Positions 15,672-23,348 of a stretch of DNA of 64,000 nucleotides are shown here, piece after piece; positions within the stretch are counted from its first letter, which is position 1, and each line of letters begins with the position of its first letter. The position numbers and the translations under genes were made by a program. Below the pieces are notes generated by a model that ran no database searches, had not been told where the DNA came from, and saw only the letters and a program-made list of their open reading frames with translations. This DNA comes from Rhodopseudomonas telluris. Its GTDB lineage: Bacteria; Pseudomonadota; Alphaproteobacteria; Rhizobiales; Xanthobacteraceae. Location: assembly GCF_042432815.1 (NCBI RefSeq), contig NZ_JBHLWM010000001.1, forward strand, positions 434,001 through 498,000, written 5' to 3'.

Positions 15672-15867
15672 CCGTCATGGCCGGGCTTGTCCCGCCTGCG
15701 CGGCCGAAGCCGCTTCGGCGCGGCGAAGGCCCGGCCCATCCACGTCTTGCCGCATGCACGACCTCATGGTGAGGAGGCGCGAAGCGCCGTCTCGAACCAT
15801 GGGCCGCGAATGCCGCGTGGCCCCATCCTTCGAGACGCCCGGCTGCGCCGGGCTCCTCAGGATGAGG
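15672..15867. repeat. Composite palindromic elements between nifW and fixA
   Basis: Two repeat types lie end to end. 15672-15747 (GTCATGGCCGGGCTTGTCCC ... GCCCATCCACGTC) belongs to the family seen at 19765, 20723, 33201 and 55736. 15748-15867 (CTCATGGTGAGGAGGCGC ... CCTTCGAGACGCCCGGCTGCG ... CTCCTCAGGATGAGG) is a different Rhizobiales-type element. No gene is supported here. Confidence 0.75.
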
Positions 15868-15933
15868 AATCAGTGCAGTTGGTCGGGCTGTTTTGCCTGC
15901 GTCATTCGACGTCCAAGCTCTCTTTCAACGCGC

Positions 15934-15949
15934 TGTCGCCTTCCTGACA
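15934..15949 (+). promoter_or_regulatory. NifA upstream activator site for fixABCX
   Basis: TGT-CGCCTTCCTG-ACA, a perfect TGT-N10-ACA, 120 bases upstream of the -24 element at 16054. Its ACA half overlaps the left arm of the inverted repeat at 15946-15964. Confidence 0.8.
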
Positions 15950-15964
15950 AGTGTCACACTTGTC
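15946..15964. promoter_or_regulatory. 19-base inverted repeat overlapping the fixA NifA site
   Basis: GACAAGTGT-C-ACACTTGTC, a perfect 9-base inverted repeat with one central base. It shares 15946-15949 with the NifA site. It is too short to be a convincing terminator without a T-tract, and it looks like an operator for a dimeric regulator. The protein is unknown. Confidence 0.5.
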
Positions 15965-16053
15965 GGATCGCCTTCACGGCAAAACCCCTGCGTGTACCGC
16001 GGCAGAATGCCCAACGCCTTGCTTTCCCGAGTGAATTCCGCGCATCGCAAAGT

Positions 16054-16069
16054 TGGTACGGGGCTTGCT
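16054..16069 (+). promoter_or_regulatory. Sigma54 promoter of fixABCX
   Basis: TGGTAC-GGGGC-TTGCT; the GG and GC dinucleotides have the right 10-base spacing, with T instead of C at the fourth position. It lies 50 bases before the fixA ATG at 16104. Confidence 0.85.
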
Positions 16070-16103
16070 GATAGCTCTCTGTCAGCTTAGCGCGGAGCAC
16101 ATC

Positions 16104-16949
16104 ATGCATATCGTCGTTTGTATCAAGCAGGTCCCGGACTCGGCGCAGATCCGCGTCCATCCGGTCACCAACACGATCATGCGCCAGGGCGTCCCGACGA
16201 TCATCAATCCCTATGATCTGTTCGCGCTCGAAGAGGCGCTGCGGCTGCGCGATACGCTCGGCGGCGAAGTCACGGTGCTCACCATGGGCCCGCCTTCGGC
16301 CGAGGACTCGTTGCGCAAGGCTCTGACCTTCGGCGCCAACCGCGCGGTGCTGCTGACCGATCGGTTCTTCGCCGGCGCCGATACGCTGGCCACCAGCTAC
16401 GCGCTCGCCGCCGCGATCCGCAAGATCGGCGCGACCTTCGGGGCGCCCGACATCGTGTTCACCGGCAAGCAGACCATCGACGGCGATACCGCGCAGGTCG
16501 GCCCCGGCATCTGCAAGCGGCTCGACTTCTTGCAGCTCACTTACGTCTCGAAGGTTTGCTCGGTCGATCTCGCCGGCCGCACCATCGAGGTCGAGCGTCG
16601 CTCCGAGGGCGGCGTGCAGGTGCTGCGCAGCAATCTGCCGTGCCTGATCACCATGCTGGAAGGCACCAACCAGGTGCGCCGCGGCTCGATGCTGAACGCC
16701 CTGAATGCCGCTCGCGCCGAAGTGGTGAAGTGGAGCGCGCAGGACGCCGGCGTCGAGGACATCTCGAAATGCGGCCTGCGCGGCTCGCCGACCGTGGTGA
16801 AGCGCGTGTTCGCGCCGACGCCGCGCGCCGAGAAGGCCAAGGTCGTCGAGGCCGCGGGTCAGCCGCCGGCCGAGGCGCTGATCGACGAGATCTTCAAGCT
16901 CCGTCCCAAGCTCGAAGCCGACATGTTCGAGCTGGCCCGCGGATTCTGA
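16104..16949 (+). CDS. fixA: FixA, electron transfer flavoprotein beta-like subunit
   Basis: 281 residues. FixAB is the ETF-like part of the FixABCX complex, which bifurcates electrons from NADH to quinone and to a low-potential ferredoxin or flavodoxin for nitrogenase. The start MHIVVCIKQVPDSAQIRVHP is the ETF-beta N-terminus. I chose the ATG at 16104 with GCGGAG upstream. A longer in-frame reading from 16053 would begin inside the sigma54 promoter and cannot be translated from that transcript. First gene of fixABCX. Confidence 0.97.
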   Translation: MHIVVCIKQVPDSAQIRVHPVTNTIMRQGVPTIINPYDLFALEEALRLRDTLGGEVTVLTMGPPSAEDSLRKALTFGANRAVLLTDRFFAGADTLATSYALAAAIRKIGATFGAPDIVFTGKQTIDGDTAQVGPGICKRLDFLQLTYVSKVCSVDLAGRTIEVERRSEGGVQVLRSNLPCLITMLEGTNQVRRGSMLNALNAARAEVVKWSAQDAGVEDISKCGLRGSPTVVKRVFAPTPRAEKAKVVEAAGQPPAEALIDEIFKLRPKLEADMFELARGF

Positions 16950-16974
16950 CACCTCAACATAGAAAGCCGTTCCG

Positions 16975-18081
16975 ATGAGTCAGCCAGCCAAGCCTGCACC
17001 GCAGCCCGCCGGACGCGCCTCCGCCAAGAAGGAGTTGCCCGAGCACTTCAAGGCCTACAAGCATGTCTGGGTCTTCATCGAGCAGGAGCGCGGTCACGTG
17101 CATCCGGTGTCGTGGGAGCTGATGGGCTCCGGCCGCCGGCTCGCCGACAAGCTCGGCGTCCAGCTCGCCGCCGTGGTGATCGGCCCGAAGGGCGAGGCGA
17201 CGCAGGCCGCGGTGGCGGAATCGTTCTGCTACGGCGCCGACCTCGCTTACGTCTGCGCCGACGAGGTGCTCACCGACTATCGCAACGAGTCCTACACCAA
17301 GGCGCTGACCGATCTGGTCAACACCTACAAGCCGGAGATCCTGCTGCTCGGCGCCACCACGCTCGGCCGCGACCTCGCCGGCGCGGTGGCGACCACGCTG
17401 CTCACCGGCCTCACCGCCGACTGCACCGAGCTGGAAGTGGATGCCGACAATTCGCTCGCCGCGACTCGCCCGACCTTCGGCGGCTCGCTGTTGTGCACGA
17501 TCTACACGCTGAACTTCCGGCCGCAAATGGCCACCGTTCGGCCGCGCGTGATGTCGATGCCCGACCGGGTCGAGAAGCCGATCGGCCGCGTCATCGAATT
17601 CCCGCTCGGGCTGGTCGAAGCCGATATCGTCACCAAGATCCTGGCCTTCGTGCCGGATCGCGACAAGGCGACGTCCAACCTCGCATACGCCGACATCGTC
17701 GTCGCCGGCGGCCTCGGCCTCAACTCGCCGGAGAACTTCCAGCTGGTGCGCCAGCTCGCCGGCGTGCTCGGCGCCGAATACGGCTGCTCGCGGCCGCTGG
17801 TGCAGAAGGGCTGGGTCTCGGCCGACCGCCAGATCGGCCAGACCGGCAAGACCATCCGGCCGAAGCTGTACATCGCGGCCGGCATCTCCGGCGCGATCCA
17901 GCACCGCGTCGGCGTCGACGGCTCCGACCTGATCGTCGCGATCAACACCGACAAGAACGCGCCGATCTTCGACTTCGCTCATCTCGCTCTCGTCACCGAT
18001 GCGATCCGGCTGCTGCCGGCGCTCACCGAGGCGTTCCGCAAGCGGCTGTCGCCGCACACCCGCGACCGGATCGCGAGCTAA
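16975..18081 (+). CDS. fixB: FixB, electron transfer flavoprotein alpha-like subunit
   Basis: 368 residues. ETF-alpha-like partner of FixA with the C-terminal FAD domain: GGLGLNSPENFQLVRQLA, GCSRPLVQKGW, IGQTGKTIRPKLYIAAGISGAIQH and ...VDGSDLIVAINTDKNAPIFDFAHLA. The N-terminal extension with lysine and proline (residues 1-20) is usual for the Fix form. It lies 25 bases after fixA and 12 before fixC. Confidence 0.97.
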   Translation: MSQPAKPAPQPAGRASAKKELPEHFKAYKHVWVFIEQERGHVHPVSWELMGSGRRLADKLGVQLAAVVIGPKGEATQAAVAESFCYGADLAYVCADEVLTDYRNESYTKALTDLVNTYKPEILLLGATTLGRDLAGAVATTLLTGLTADCTELEVDADNSLAATRPTFGGSLLCTIYTLNFRPQMATVRPRVMSMPDRVEKPIGRVIEFPLGLVEADIVTKILAFVPDRDKATSNLAYADIVVAGGLGLNSPENFQLVRQLAGVLGAEYGCSRPLVQKGWVSADRQIGQTGKTIRPKLYIAAGISGAIQHRVGVDGSDLIVAINTDKNAPIFDFAHLALVTDAIRLLPALTEAFRKRLSPHTRDRIAS

Positions 18082-18093
18082 CAGGAGGCTGCC

Positions 18094-19401
18094 ATGATCG
18101 AGGAACGTTTCGACGCCATCGTGGTCGGCGCCGGCATGGCCGGCAATGCCGCGGCGCTCACCATGGCCAAGCGCGGCCTGAAAGTGCTGCAGATCGAGCG
18201 CGGCGAGTATCCCGGCTCGAAGAACGTGCAGGGCGCGATTCTCTACGCCGACATGCTGGAGAAGCTGGTGCCGGATTTCCGCGAGGATGCGCCGCTGGAG
18301 CGGCACCTCGTCGAGCAGCGGTTCTGGATGATGGACGGCAAGTCGCACACCGGCCTGCATCACCGCTCGGACGACTTCAACGAAGAGAAGCCGAACCGCT
18401 ACACCATCATCCGCGCGCAGTTCGACAAATGGCTGTCGAGCCGGGCGCAGGAAGCCGGCGCGGTCGTGCTGTGCGAGACCACGGTGAAGGAACTGGTGCA
18501 GGACGCCTACGGCAAGGTGATCGGCGTGATCACCGACCGCGACGGCGGCGAAGTTCACGCCGACGTCGTGGTGCTGGCCGAAGGCGTCAACGGCCTGCTC
18601 GGCACCAAGGCCTCGCTGCGCGAGCGGCCGACCCCTGACAACGTCGCGCTGGCGGTGAAGGAGATGCACTTCCTGCCGCGCGAGACCATCGAGGCGCGCT
18701 TCAACCTGAAGGGCGACGAGGGCGTGGTGATCGAAGCCGCCGGCACGATCTCCGCCGGCATGACCGGCATGGGCTTCCTCTACACCAACAAGGAGTCGAT
18801 CTCGATCGGCATCGGCTGCCTCGTGGCCGATTTCCAGAAGAGCGGCGAGACGCCTTACGATCTGCTCGACCGCTTCAAGAAGCATCCGTCGATCGCGCCG
18901 CTGATCGAGGGCTCGGAAGTCAAGGAATATGCCGGGCACCTGATCCCGGAAGGCGGCTACAACGCGATCCCGCAGCTCTACGGCGACGGCTGGGTCGTGG
19001 TCGGCGACGCCGCGCAGCTCAACAACGCGATGCATCGCGAGGGCTCGAACCTGGCGATGACCTCGGGACGAATCGCCGGCGAGGCGATCTTCCAGGTCAA
19101 GTCGCGCAAGGATCCGATGACCAAGCAGAACCTCGCGCTCTACAAGAAGATGCTGGACGACAGCTTCGTCATCAAGGATCTGAAGAAGTACAAGGATATG
19201 CCGGGCCTGCTGCATATCCAGTCGCAGAACTTCTTCCTGACCTATCCGCAGCTCGTCAACAAGGCGCTGCAGAACTTCGTGCGGGTCGACGGCACGCCGA
19301 AAATCGAGAAGGAAAAGACCACGATCAAGTCGTTCGTGTCGGCGCGGTCGTGGGGCGGGTTGTTCGGCGACGCGTTCCGCTTCGCGCGGGCGTGGCGCTG
19401 A
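18094..19401 (+). CDS. fixC: FixC, flavoprotein quinone oxidoreductase
   Basis: 435 residues. ETF-quinone oxidoreductase-like subunit carrying FAD. The dinucleotide-binding motif VVGAGMAGNAAALTMAKRG lies at residues 10-28, and the second FAD motif is in YGDGWVVVGDAAQLNN (about 296-311). AGGAGG precedes the ATG by 6 bases. It passes the high-potential electrons of the bifurcation to quinone at the membrane. Confidence 0.97.
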   Translation: MIEERFDAIVVGAGMAGNAAALTMAKRGLKVLQIERGEYPGSKNVQGAILYADMLEKLVPDFREDAPLERHLVEQRFWMMDGKSHTGLHHRSDDFNEEKPNRYTIIRAQFDKWLSSRAQEAGAVVLCETTVKELVQDAYGKVIGVITDRDGGEVHADVVVLAEGVNGLLGTKASLRERPTPDNVALAVKEMHFLPRETIEARFNLKGDEGVVIEAAGTISAGMTGMGFLYTNKESISIGIGCLVADFQKSGETPYDLLDRFKKHPSIAPLIEGSEVKEYAGHLIPEGGYNAIPQLYGDGWVVVGDAAQLNNAMHREGSNLAMTSGRIAGEAIFQVKSRKDPMTKQNLALYKKMLDDSFVIKDLKKYKDMPGLLHIQSQNFFLTYPQLVNKALQNFVRVDGTPKIEKEKTTIKSFVSARSWGGLFGDAFRFARAWR

Positions 19402-19445
19402 GTGGAACGTAGCTGGTAGTTAGTTCAGGATCGGAGAGGCCAATC

Positions 19446-19742
19446 ATGACCACGGAAGCCCCCATTCGGGTCGAAGACAAGCTGTTCCAGAACCGCTATC
19501 TGGTCGATGTCGGCAACGCCCATATCAAGGTCAAGCCGCACACCAAGCCGTCGCCGCAATTGCTGGCGCTGCTGAAAGTCTGCCCGGCGCATTGCTACGA
19601 GCTGAATTCGAACGGCCAGGTGGAAGTGACACCGGACGGCTGCGTCGAATGCGGCACCTGCCGGGTGATCGCCGAAGGCGGCGGCGACATCGAATGGAAC
19701 TACCCGCGCGGCGGCTACGGCGTGCTGTTCAAGTTCGGGTAG
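19446..19742 (+). CDS. fixX: FixX ferredoxin-like protein
   Basis: 98 residues. [4Fe-4S] ferredoxin-like subunit that works with FixC. Cysteines are in KVCPAHCYEL and DGCVECGTCRVI, the FixX pattern. GGAGAGG lies 6 bases before the ATG. Last gene of the fix operon; a palindromic repeat follows at 19765. Confidence 0.96.
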   Translation: MTTEAPIRVEDKLFQNRYLVDVGNAHIKVKPHTKPSPQLLALLKVCPAHCYELNSNGQVEVTPDGCVECGTCRVIAEGGGDIEWNYPRGGYGVLFKFG

Positions 19743-19764
19743 GTCGCGCCATTTCGAAGCTTAC

Positions 19765-19852
19765 GTCATGCCCGGGCTCGTCCCGGGCATCCACGTTTCT
19801 GCGCTGACTGCTTGGCAAGACGTGGATGGCCGGGACGAGCCCGGCCATGACG
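19765..19852. repeat. Palindromic element, CCCGGGCTCGTCCCGGG family
   Basis: GTCATGCCCGGGCTCGTCC ... ATCCACGT, a spacer, then ACGTGGATGGCCGGGACGAG ... GGCCATGAC. Two nested hairpins make one large inverted repeat. Copies lie at 15672, 20723, 33201 and 55736, and a half unit lies at 1254. It sits between convergent fixX and the DUF2478 gene and may end both transcripts. Confidence 0.85.
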
Positions 19853-19917
19853 GCGTGAGGGGCGTCGATCAGGCGATAGCGTCGGTCGAGGTGGCTGTCG
19901 GCGCGTTGCCCAGCCGC

Positions 19918-20502
19918 TCACGCCGCCGAATTCAGCACGGTCTCAGTGCCTGCCCGCACCCGTTGCGGGACGAGGCCGCGGCGGGCGAGCCATTGTTGCA
20001 CGCGGGGCGAGTCGATCATCGCCTCTTCGGCGAGGCCGTTCGTGAATTCGCGCCAGCGCGCGACATGGCGCTCCGGCACGCCGACCATCACGGGAATCCC
20101 GAGATCCACCGCCTCGGTGATCACGTCGGCGAGGCCACCGCCGTCGGCTTCGAGCCGGCCGAATTTGTTGACGATCAGCAGCTCCGGGCACTTCTGGAAC
20201 GCGGCGCTGATCAGCGCGGCAGCGTCCTGCATGGCGGCCGGATCGACCCGGCAGTCGGTGGGCTGCGGCGTCTGATCATCGGCGAGCTGCAGGATGATTC
20301 GCGAGGTCAGTTCCTCGATCTCCATGTCGCAGCGCGGGGTGCCTTCAGACGTGGCGTGATACGCCACGATGCCTGCGACCGCGACGCCGGTGTCGCGCAG
20401 CCGATAGCCGAGCTCCGAGATCGTGCGGCACGCCGCGGCGCCATCCGAATAGACCAAAGCGAGGATTGAAGGTCTGCCGGTCCGGCCGAGATTGTACCCC
20501 AT
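19918..20502 (-). CDS. DUF2478 protein
   Basis: 194 residues. The start ILALVYSDGAAACRTISELGYRLRDTGVAVAGIVAY and the later ELLIVNKFGRLEADGGGLADVI fit DUF2478, an NTPase-like family without a canonical P-loop lysine that often lies near molybdate transport or nitrogenase genes. The catalytic role is not established. It is read opposite to fixX. A regulatory or cofactor-linked role in Mo or nitrogenase supply is inferred from position only. Confidence 0.75.
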   Translation of the reverse strand: MGYNLGRTGRPSILALVYSDGAAACRTISELGYRLRDTGVAVAGIVAYHATSEGTPRCDMEIEELTSRIILQLADDQTPQPTDCRVDPAAMQDAAALISAAFQKCPELLIVNKFGRLEADGGGLADVITEAVDLGIPVMVGVPERHVARWREFTNGLAEEAMIDSPRVQQWLARRGLVPQRVRAGTETVLNSAA

Positions 20503-20954
20503 CGCTGTCCCGCGTGCTCCAATAAGACTTTCGCATGATGAAATGCCAGAATCAGCACCGGCCGGCTTTGCGACAAATCAATCTCGGGAGCGGCTGCGAA
20601 ACGACCGAAAATGTCTCATCAGCACAGGTGGACCAGAGGTTGTGGGAGGCTGCTGGTTCAAACTGGCCTGCCGAGGCAGCCACTGACGTCGGCCCGTGAG
20701 GCTCCCCAACACGTTCATCCCCATCATGCCCGGGCTCATCCCGGGCGCCACAGACTTGGACGTCGAGGTTCGGAAATACGTGGATGGCCGGGACGAGCCC
20801 GGCCTTGACGATGGGGGAGGAGCCGTTGGAAGTCGCCGTGCTGAGGGACAAGGTGCTGGTTGAAAGTCGCGGCAGACCACAAAGCTTATCACAAAAAACA
20901 AAGGCGAGCCCTGACGGCCCGCCTTCGGAAAGATGATAGCTACGCGTCGAGCGC
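20503..20954. other. 452-base gap with a palindromic element
   Basis: No gene is supported. Between 20723 and 20811 lies a CCCGGGCTCATCCCGGG-family palindrome. 20503-20600 should contain the promoter of the DUF2478 gene (minus strand); no RpoN-type element is visible. Confidence 0.65.
20723..20811. repeat. Palindromic element, CCCGGGCTCGTCCCGGG family
   Basis: ATCATGCCCGGGCTCATCCC ... TACGTGGATGGCCGGGACGAG ... CCTTGACGA; an inverted repeat of the same family as 19765-19852, with a few mismatches in the outer arms. Confidence 0.8.
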
Positions 20955-21410
20955 TTAGTTGGCGCCGAGCAGCGATTGCGTCGGGCGCTGCGCAGCGGGC
21001 GCCAGCATCGAACGCAGCTTGGCGTAGACGCGGATCGCCAGGCCGAACAGCTTCGGCTGGGTGCGGCGGCAGAATGCGATCTTGCGGATGTGGCCTTCGA
21101 CATGCCAGCGCGCGCTGGCGCCGTCCTTGAAGAAGATCACGTCGCCCGGACCGTAACGCTTCGCCGGCATGCCTTCGCTTTCGATCACCACCGAGCCTTC
21201 GAGAATGCAGATCGTCTCGTCGATGTCGTAGTGCCACTCGAACTTGCCTTCGGTGCACTGCCAGATGATCGTCGAGGCCATGCCGTCCGCGCTGCGGGAC
21301 AGCGTGCAGTTCGTCGCCACCGGATTGCCCTCGAGAATCCACGACGGCTCGATCGGCGCCGGCTTCAGTTCGACATCGGTCTTCGCGGTGAGGATCAGAT
21401 TGGCATTCAT
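20955..21410 (-). CDS. Cupin domain protein (DUF861/EutQ-like)
   Basis: 151 residues. Single cupin barrel: the segment WQCTEGKFEWHYDIDETICILEGSVVIESEG, then RYGPGDVIFFKDGASARWHV, matches the DUF861 group. Only His and Glu of the first metal motif are clear (WHYDIDETIC), so metal binding is possible but reduced. AGGAG lies 8 bases before the ATG. It follows the carrier protein gene on the same strand by 62 bases, so the two form an operon. Possible roles are an isomerase, a hydrolase or a ligand-binding protein for a carrier-linked intermediate; unproven. Confidence 0.8.
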   Translation of the reverse strand: MNANLILTAKTDVELKPAPIEPSWILEGNPVATNCTLSRSADGMASTIIWQCTEGKFEWHYDIDETICILEGSVVIESEGMPAKRYGPGDVIFFKDGASARWHVEGHIRKIAFCRRTQPKLFGLAIRVYAKLRSMLAPAAQRPTQSLLGAN

Positions 21411-21472
21411 CTGGTGACTCCTGGGATGTGCTGCGGAAGCTGAGTGAGGACGACGCGGCGTTGCGGCCGGGA

Positions 21473-21745
21473 TCAGGCTGCCTGCATCTGCAGGCGGCGC
21501 AGAACCATGCGCTCGATGGTCTCGACCGAGGTGAAGTTCTCGGGCGTGATCTCGGATTGCGGCAGGGTCAGATCGAATGCGGCTTCGACGCCGAGCATCA
21601 GGTTGACCATTTCCATCGAGGTCAGTCCGGCATCGGCCAGCCGTGTATCAGGATGCAGAGCGCCGGGCGTCGCGCTTTCCTTCAGCATCGATCCGACCAG
21701 TTCGAGCAGTTTGTTTCGGACCGTCGCGTCCGTGCTCGCCTGCAT
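21473..21745 (-). CDS. Acyl/aminoacyl carrier protein 1
   Basis: 90 residues with the phosphopantetheine attachment serine in ADAGLTSMEMVNLMLGVE (about residue 46). The GLTSM core replaces the usual GxDSL. GGAGG precedes the ATG. Divergently transcribed from a dehydrogenase and an amino acid:carrier protein ligase, this carrier is the natural partner of that ligase, as in Bradyrhizobium where such carriers are charged with glycine or alanine. It is not the housekeeping AcpP, which has a DSLD core and strongly acidic helix II. Confidence 0.88.
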   Translation of the reverse strand: MQASTDATVRNKLLELVGSMLKESATPGALHPDTRLADAGLTSMEMVNLMLGVEAAFDLTLPQSEITPENFTSVETIERMVLRRLQMQAA

Positions 21746-22092
21746 GGCATCCTCCGTGTTGTTTGTCCTCGCGCAGCCAGTGAAGTCCTGTCGCGTGCGC
21801 TCCCGATTGGGTGAGATGTAATCTCAGAAATTTTTCGAAAACAATTGCGCAGTTTGGCCGCGGAGGCGGTTTCGATTTTAACGCTAACGGGATGCGCCGG
21901 ATTTTCCGCGATTGCCGCAAGCGGCGATTAACCGTCGTTTTCGAATCGAAATTGATTCACTTTGAATCATCTCGACGCGTCGCTGCCGCGCTCCTAGCGT
22001 CTCGGTCGCATTCGCCGGCTGCATTCAGCGTCGGCACGCGTAGCACCGCATGATCAGCATGTGCAACGCCGTCTCAAGGGAGACTCTACGCC
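21746..22092. other. 347-base divergent control region
   Basis: No gene seen. Between carrier protein 1 (minus strand) and the dehydrogenase (plus strand) lies AT-richer DNA with inverted repeats: TGAGAT-GTA-ATCTCA at 21812-21826 and a GAATC/GATTC/GAATC series at 21943-21969. AT-rich stretches around 21826-21845 could form core promoters. Confidence 0.6.
21943..21969. promoter_or_regulatory. Operator-like array GAATC-N6-GATTC-N5-GAATC
   Basis: Three half sites: GAATC 21943-21947, GATTC 21954-21958, GAATC 21964-21968. The last two form TGATTC-ACTTT-GAATCA (21953-21969), a perfect 6-base inverted repeat. The spacing between half-site starts is 11 and 10 bases, one helical turn each, as expected for a regulator bound on one face of the DNA. 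TTGATTCA recurs at 30695-30702 before another operon of the same locus. Confidence 0.45.
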
Positions 22093-23316
22093 ATGGCGAT
22101 GGTTACTGACAGCACGGCCCGTGATTTCACCTCGACCGCTGTTTCGTTCCGGCACGTAGCTGTGCCGTTGTCGCAACGCGTGGCACAGGTCGCTGCGATC
22201 GCGGCCAGCGAGGCCGACGGCGTCGATCGGGACTCGCGGTTTCCACACGCCGCGATCGAGGCGGCACGCGAACAGGGGCTGCTCGGCGCCCAGATTCCCG
22301 TCGAGTTCGGCGGCGAGGGCGCCACGATCCACGATATCACCGAGATGTGCTACGCGCTCGGCCGGGCCTGCGCCTCGACCGCGATGATCGTGGCGATGCA
22401 TCAGACCAAGGTGGCCTGTCTGGTCCGCCACGGGCGCGGCAGCGCCTGGCACGAACGGTTGATGCGGCGGATCGCGGACGAGCAATTGCTGATAGCCTCG
22501 TCCACAACCGAAGGCAACAATGGCGGCAACATTCGCGCGAGCGCCGCCGCGATCGAAGTCACCACGGACGCCGTCTCGCTGGTCCGCGACGCCACGGTGA
22601 TCTCCTACGGCGCGCAGGCCGACGGCGTGATGACGATCGCGCGCCGCGCCAATGATGCGGCGGCCTCCGATCAGGTGCTGGTGGTGTTCACCAAGGAAGA
22701 CTACACGCTGCGGCCGACGCTGGGCTGGGAGACGCTCGGCATGCGCGGCACCTGTAGCCGCGGCTTCGAACTCAAGGCGAACGGCCTCGCCGCGCAGGTG
22801 TTCGCCGAGCCATATGATCGCATTCACGCCCAGACCATGACGCCGGTGGCGCATCTGTCGTGGTCGTCGGCCTGGGCCGGCATCGCGGCGGCTTCGGTCG
22901 AGCGGGCGCAGGCGTTCATTCGCAAGGCAGCGCGCGGCGCCGGCGGGCAGCTGCCGCCCGGCGCGGCGCACTACAATGCGGCCAAGCGCTCGCTGATCAA
23001 GCTGCGCGCGCTGATCAGTTCCAATCTCGACACTTACGTGGCGGCGGAGTTCGACGAGCGCGCGCTCTCCGCGCTCGATTTCCAGTCGGCCATCAACCTG
23101 CTCAAGGTCGAGGCTTCGGAACTGGCGGTCGAGACGGTGATGAGCGCGATGCGGGCCTGCGGGCTTTCCGGCTATCGCAACGACGGCGACTTCACCGTCG
23201 GCCGTCATCTGCGCGACGTGCTGTCGGCGCCGCTGATGATCAACAACGATCGCATCCTCGCCAACATCGGCACTGCCAGCCTGATGGCGGCCGTGCCGGC
23301 GACGTTGCGCGGCTGA
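22093..23316 (+). CDS. Acyl-CoA dehydrogenase-family flavoprotein
   Basis: 407 residues. The three-part ACAD layout is visible: helical N-terminus, a middle beta domain (STTEGNNGGNIRASAAAIE; GMRGTCSRGFELKANG) and a C-terminal helical domain ending GYRNDGDFTVGRHLRDVLSAPLM. The C-terminal active-site region lacks the YxGT... ending of ordinary beta-oxidation enzymes. Next to an amino acid:carrier protein ligase and a carrier protein, oxidation of a carrier-bound aminoacyl group is more likely than fatty-acid oxidation; this is inference. An ATG at 22093 or GTG codons nearby could serve as start. Confidence 0.85.
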   Translation: MAMVTDSTARDFTSTAVSFRHVAVPLSQRVAQVAAIAASEADGVDRDSRFPHAAIEAAREQGLLGAQIPVEFGGEGATIHDITEMCYALGRACASTAMIVAMHQTKVACLVRHGRGSAWHERLMRRIADEQLLIASSTTEGNNGGNIRASAAAIEVTTDAVSLVRDATVISYGAQADGVMTIARRANDAAASDQVLVVFTKEDYTLRPTLGWETLGMRGTCSRGFELKANGLAAQVFAEPYDRIHAQTMTPVAHLSWSSAWAGIAAASVERAQAFIRKAARGAGGQLPPGAAHYNAAKRSLIKLRALISSNLDTYVAAEFDERALSALDFQSAINLLKVEASELAVETVMSAMRACGLSGYRNDGDFTVGRHLRDVLSAPLMINNDRILANIGTASLMAAVPATLRG

Positions 23317-23348
23317 ACAATCACCGACTAATAGAGGAGGCCATCCGC

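Larger units (their letters stand above)
15637..16103. other. 467-base gap between nifW and fixA
   Basis: No gene seen. It contains the two palindromic elements (15672-15867), a NifA site (15934-15949), an overlapping 19-base inverted repeat (15946-15964) and the fixA sigma54 promoter (16054-16069). Confidence 0.75.

Noticed and set aside
1..19742. Alternative (V or Fe-only) nitrogenase
   Set aside because: No delta-subunit gene lies between D and K, and nifE, nifN, nifQ and nifV-type genes mark the Mo system.
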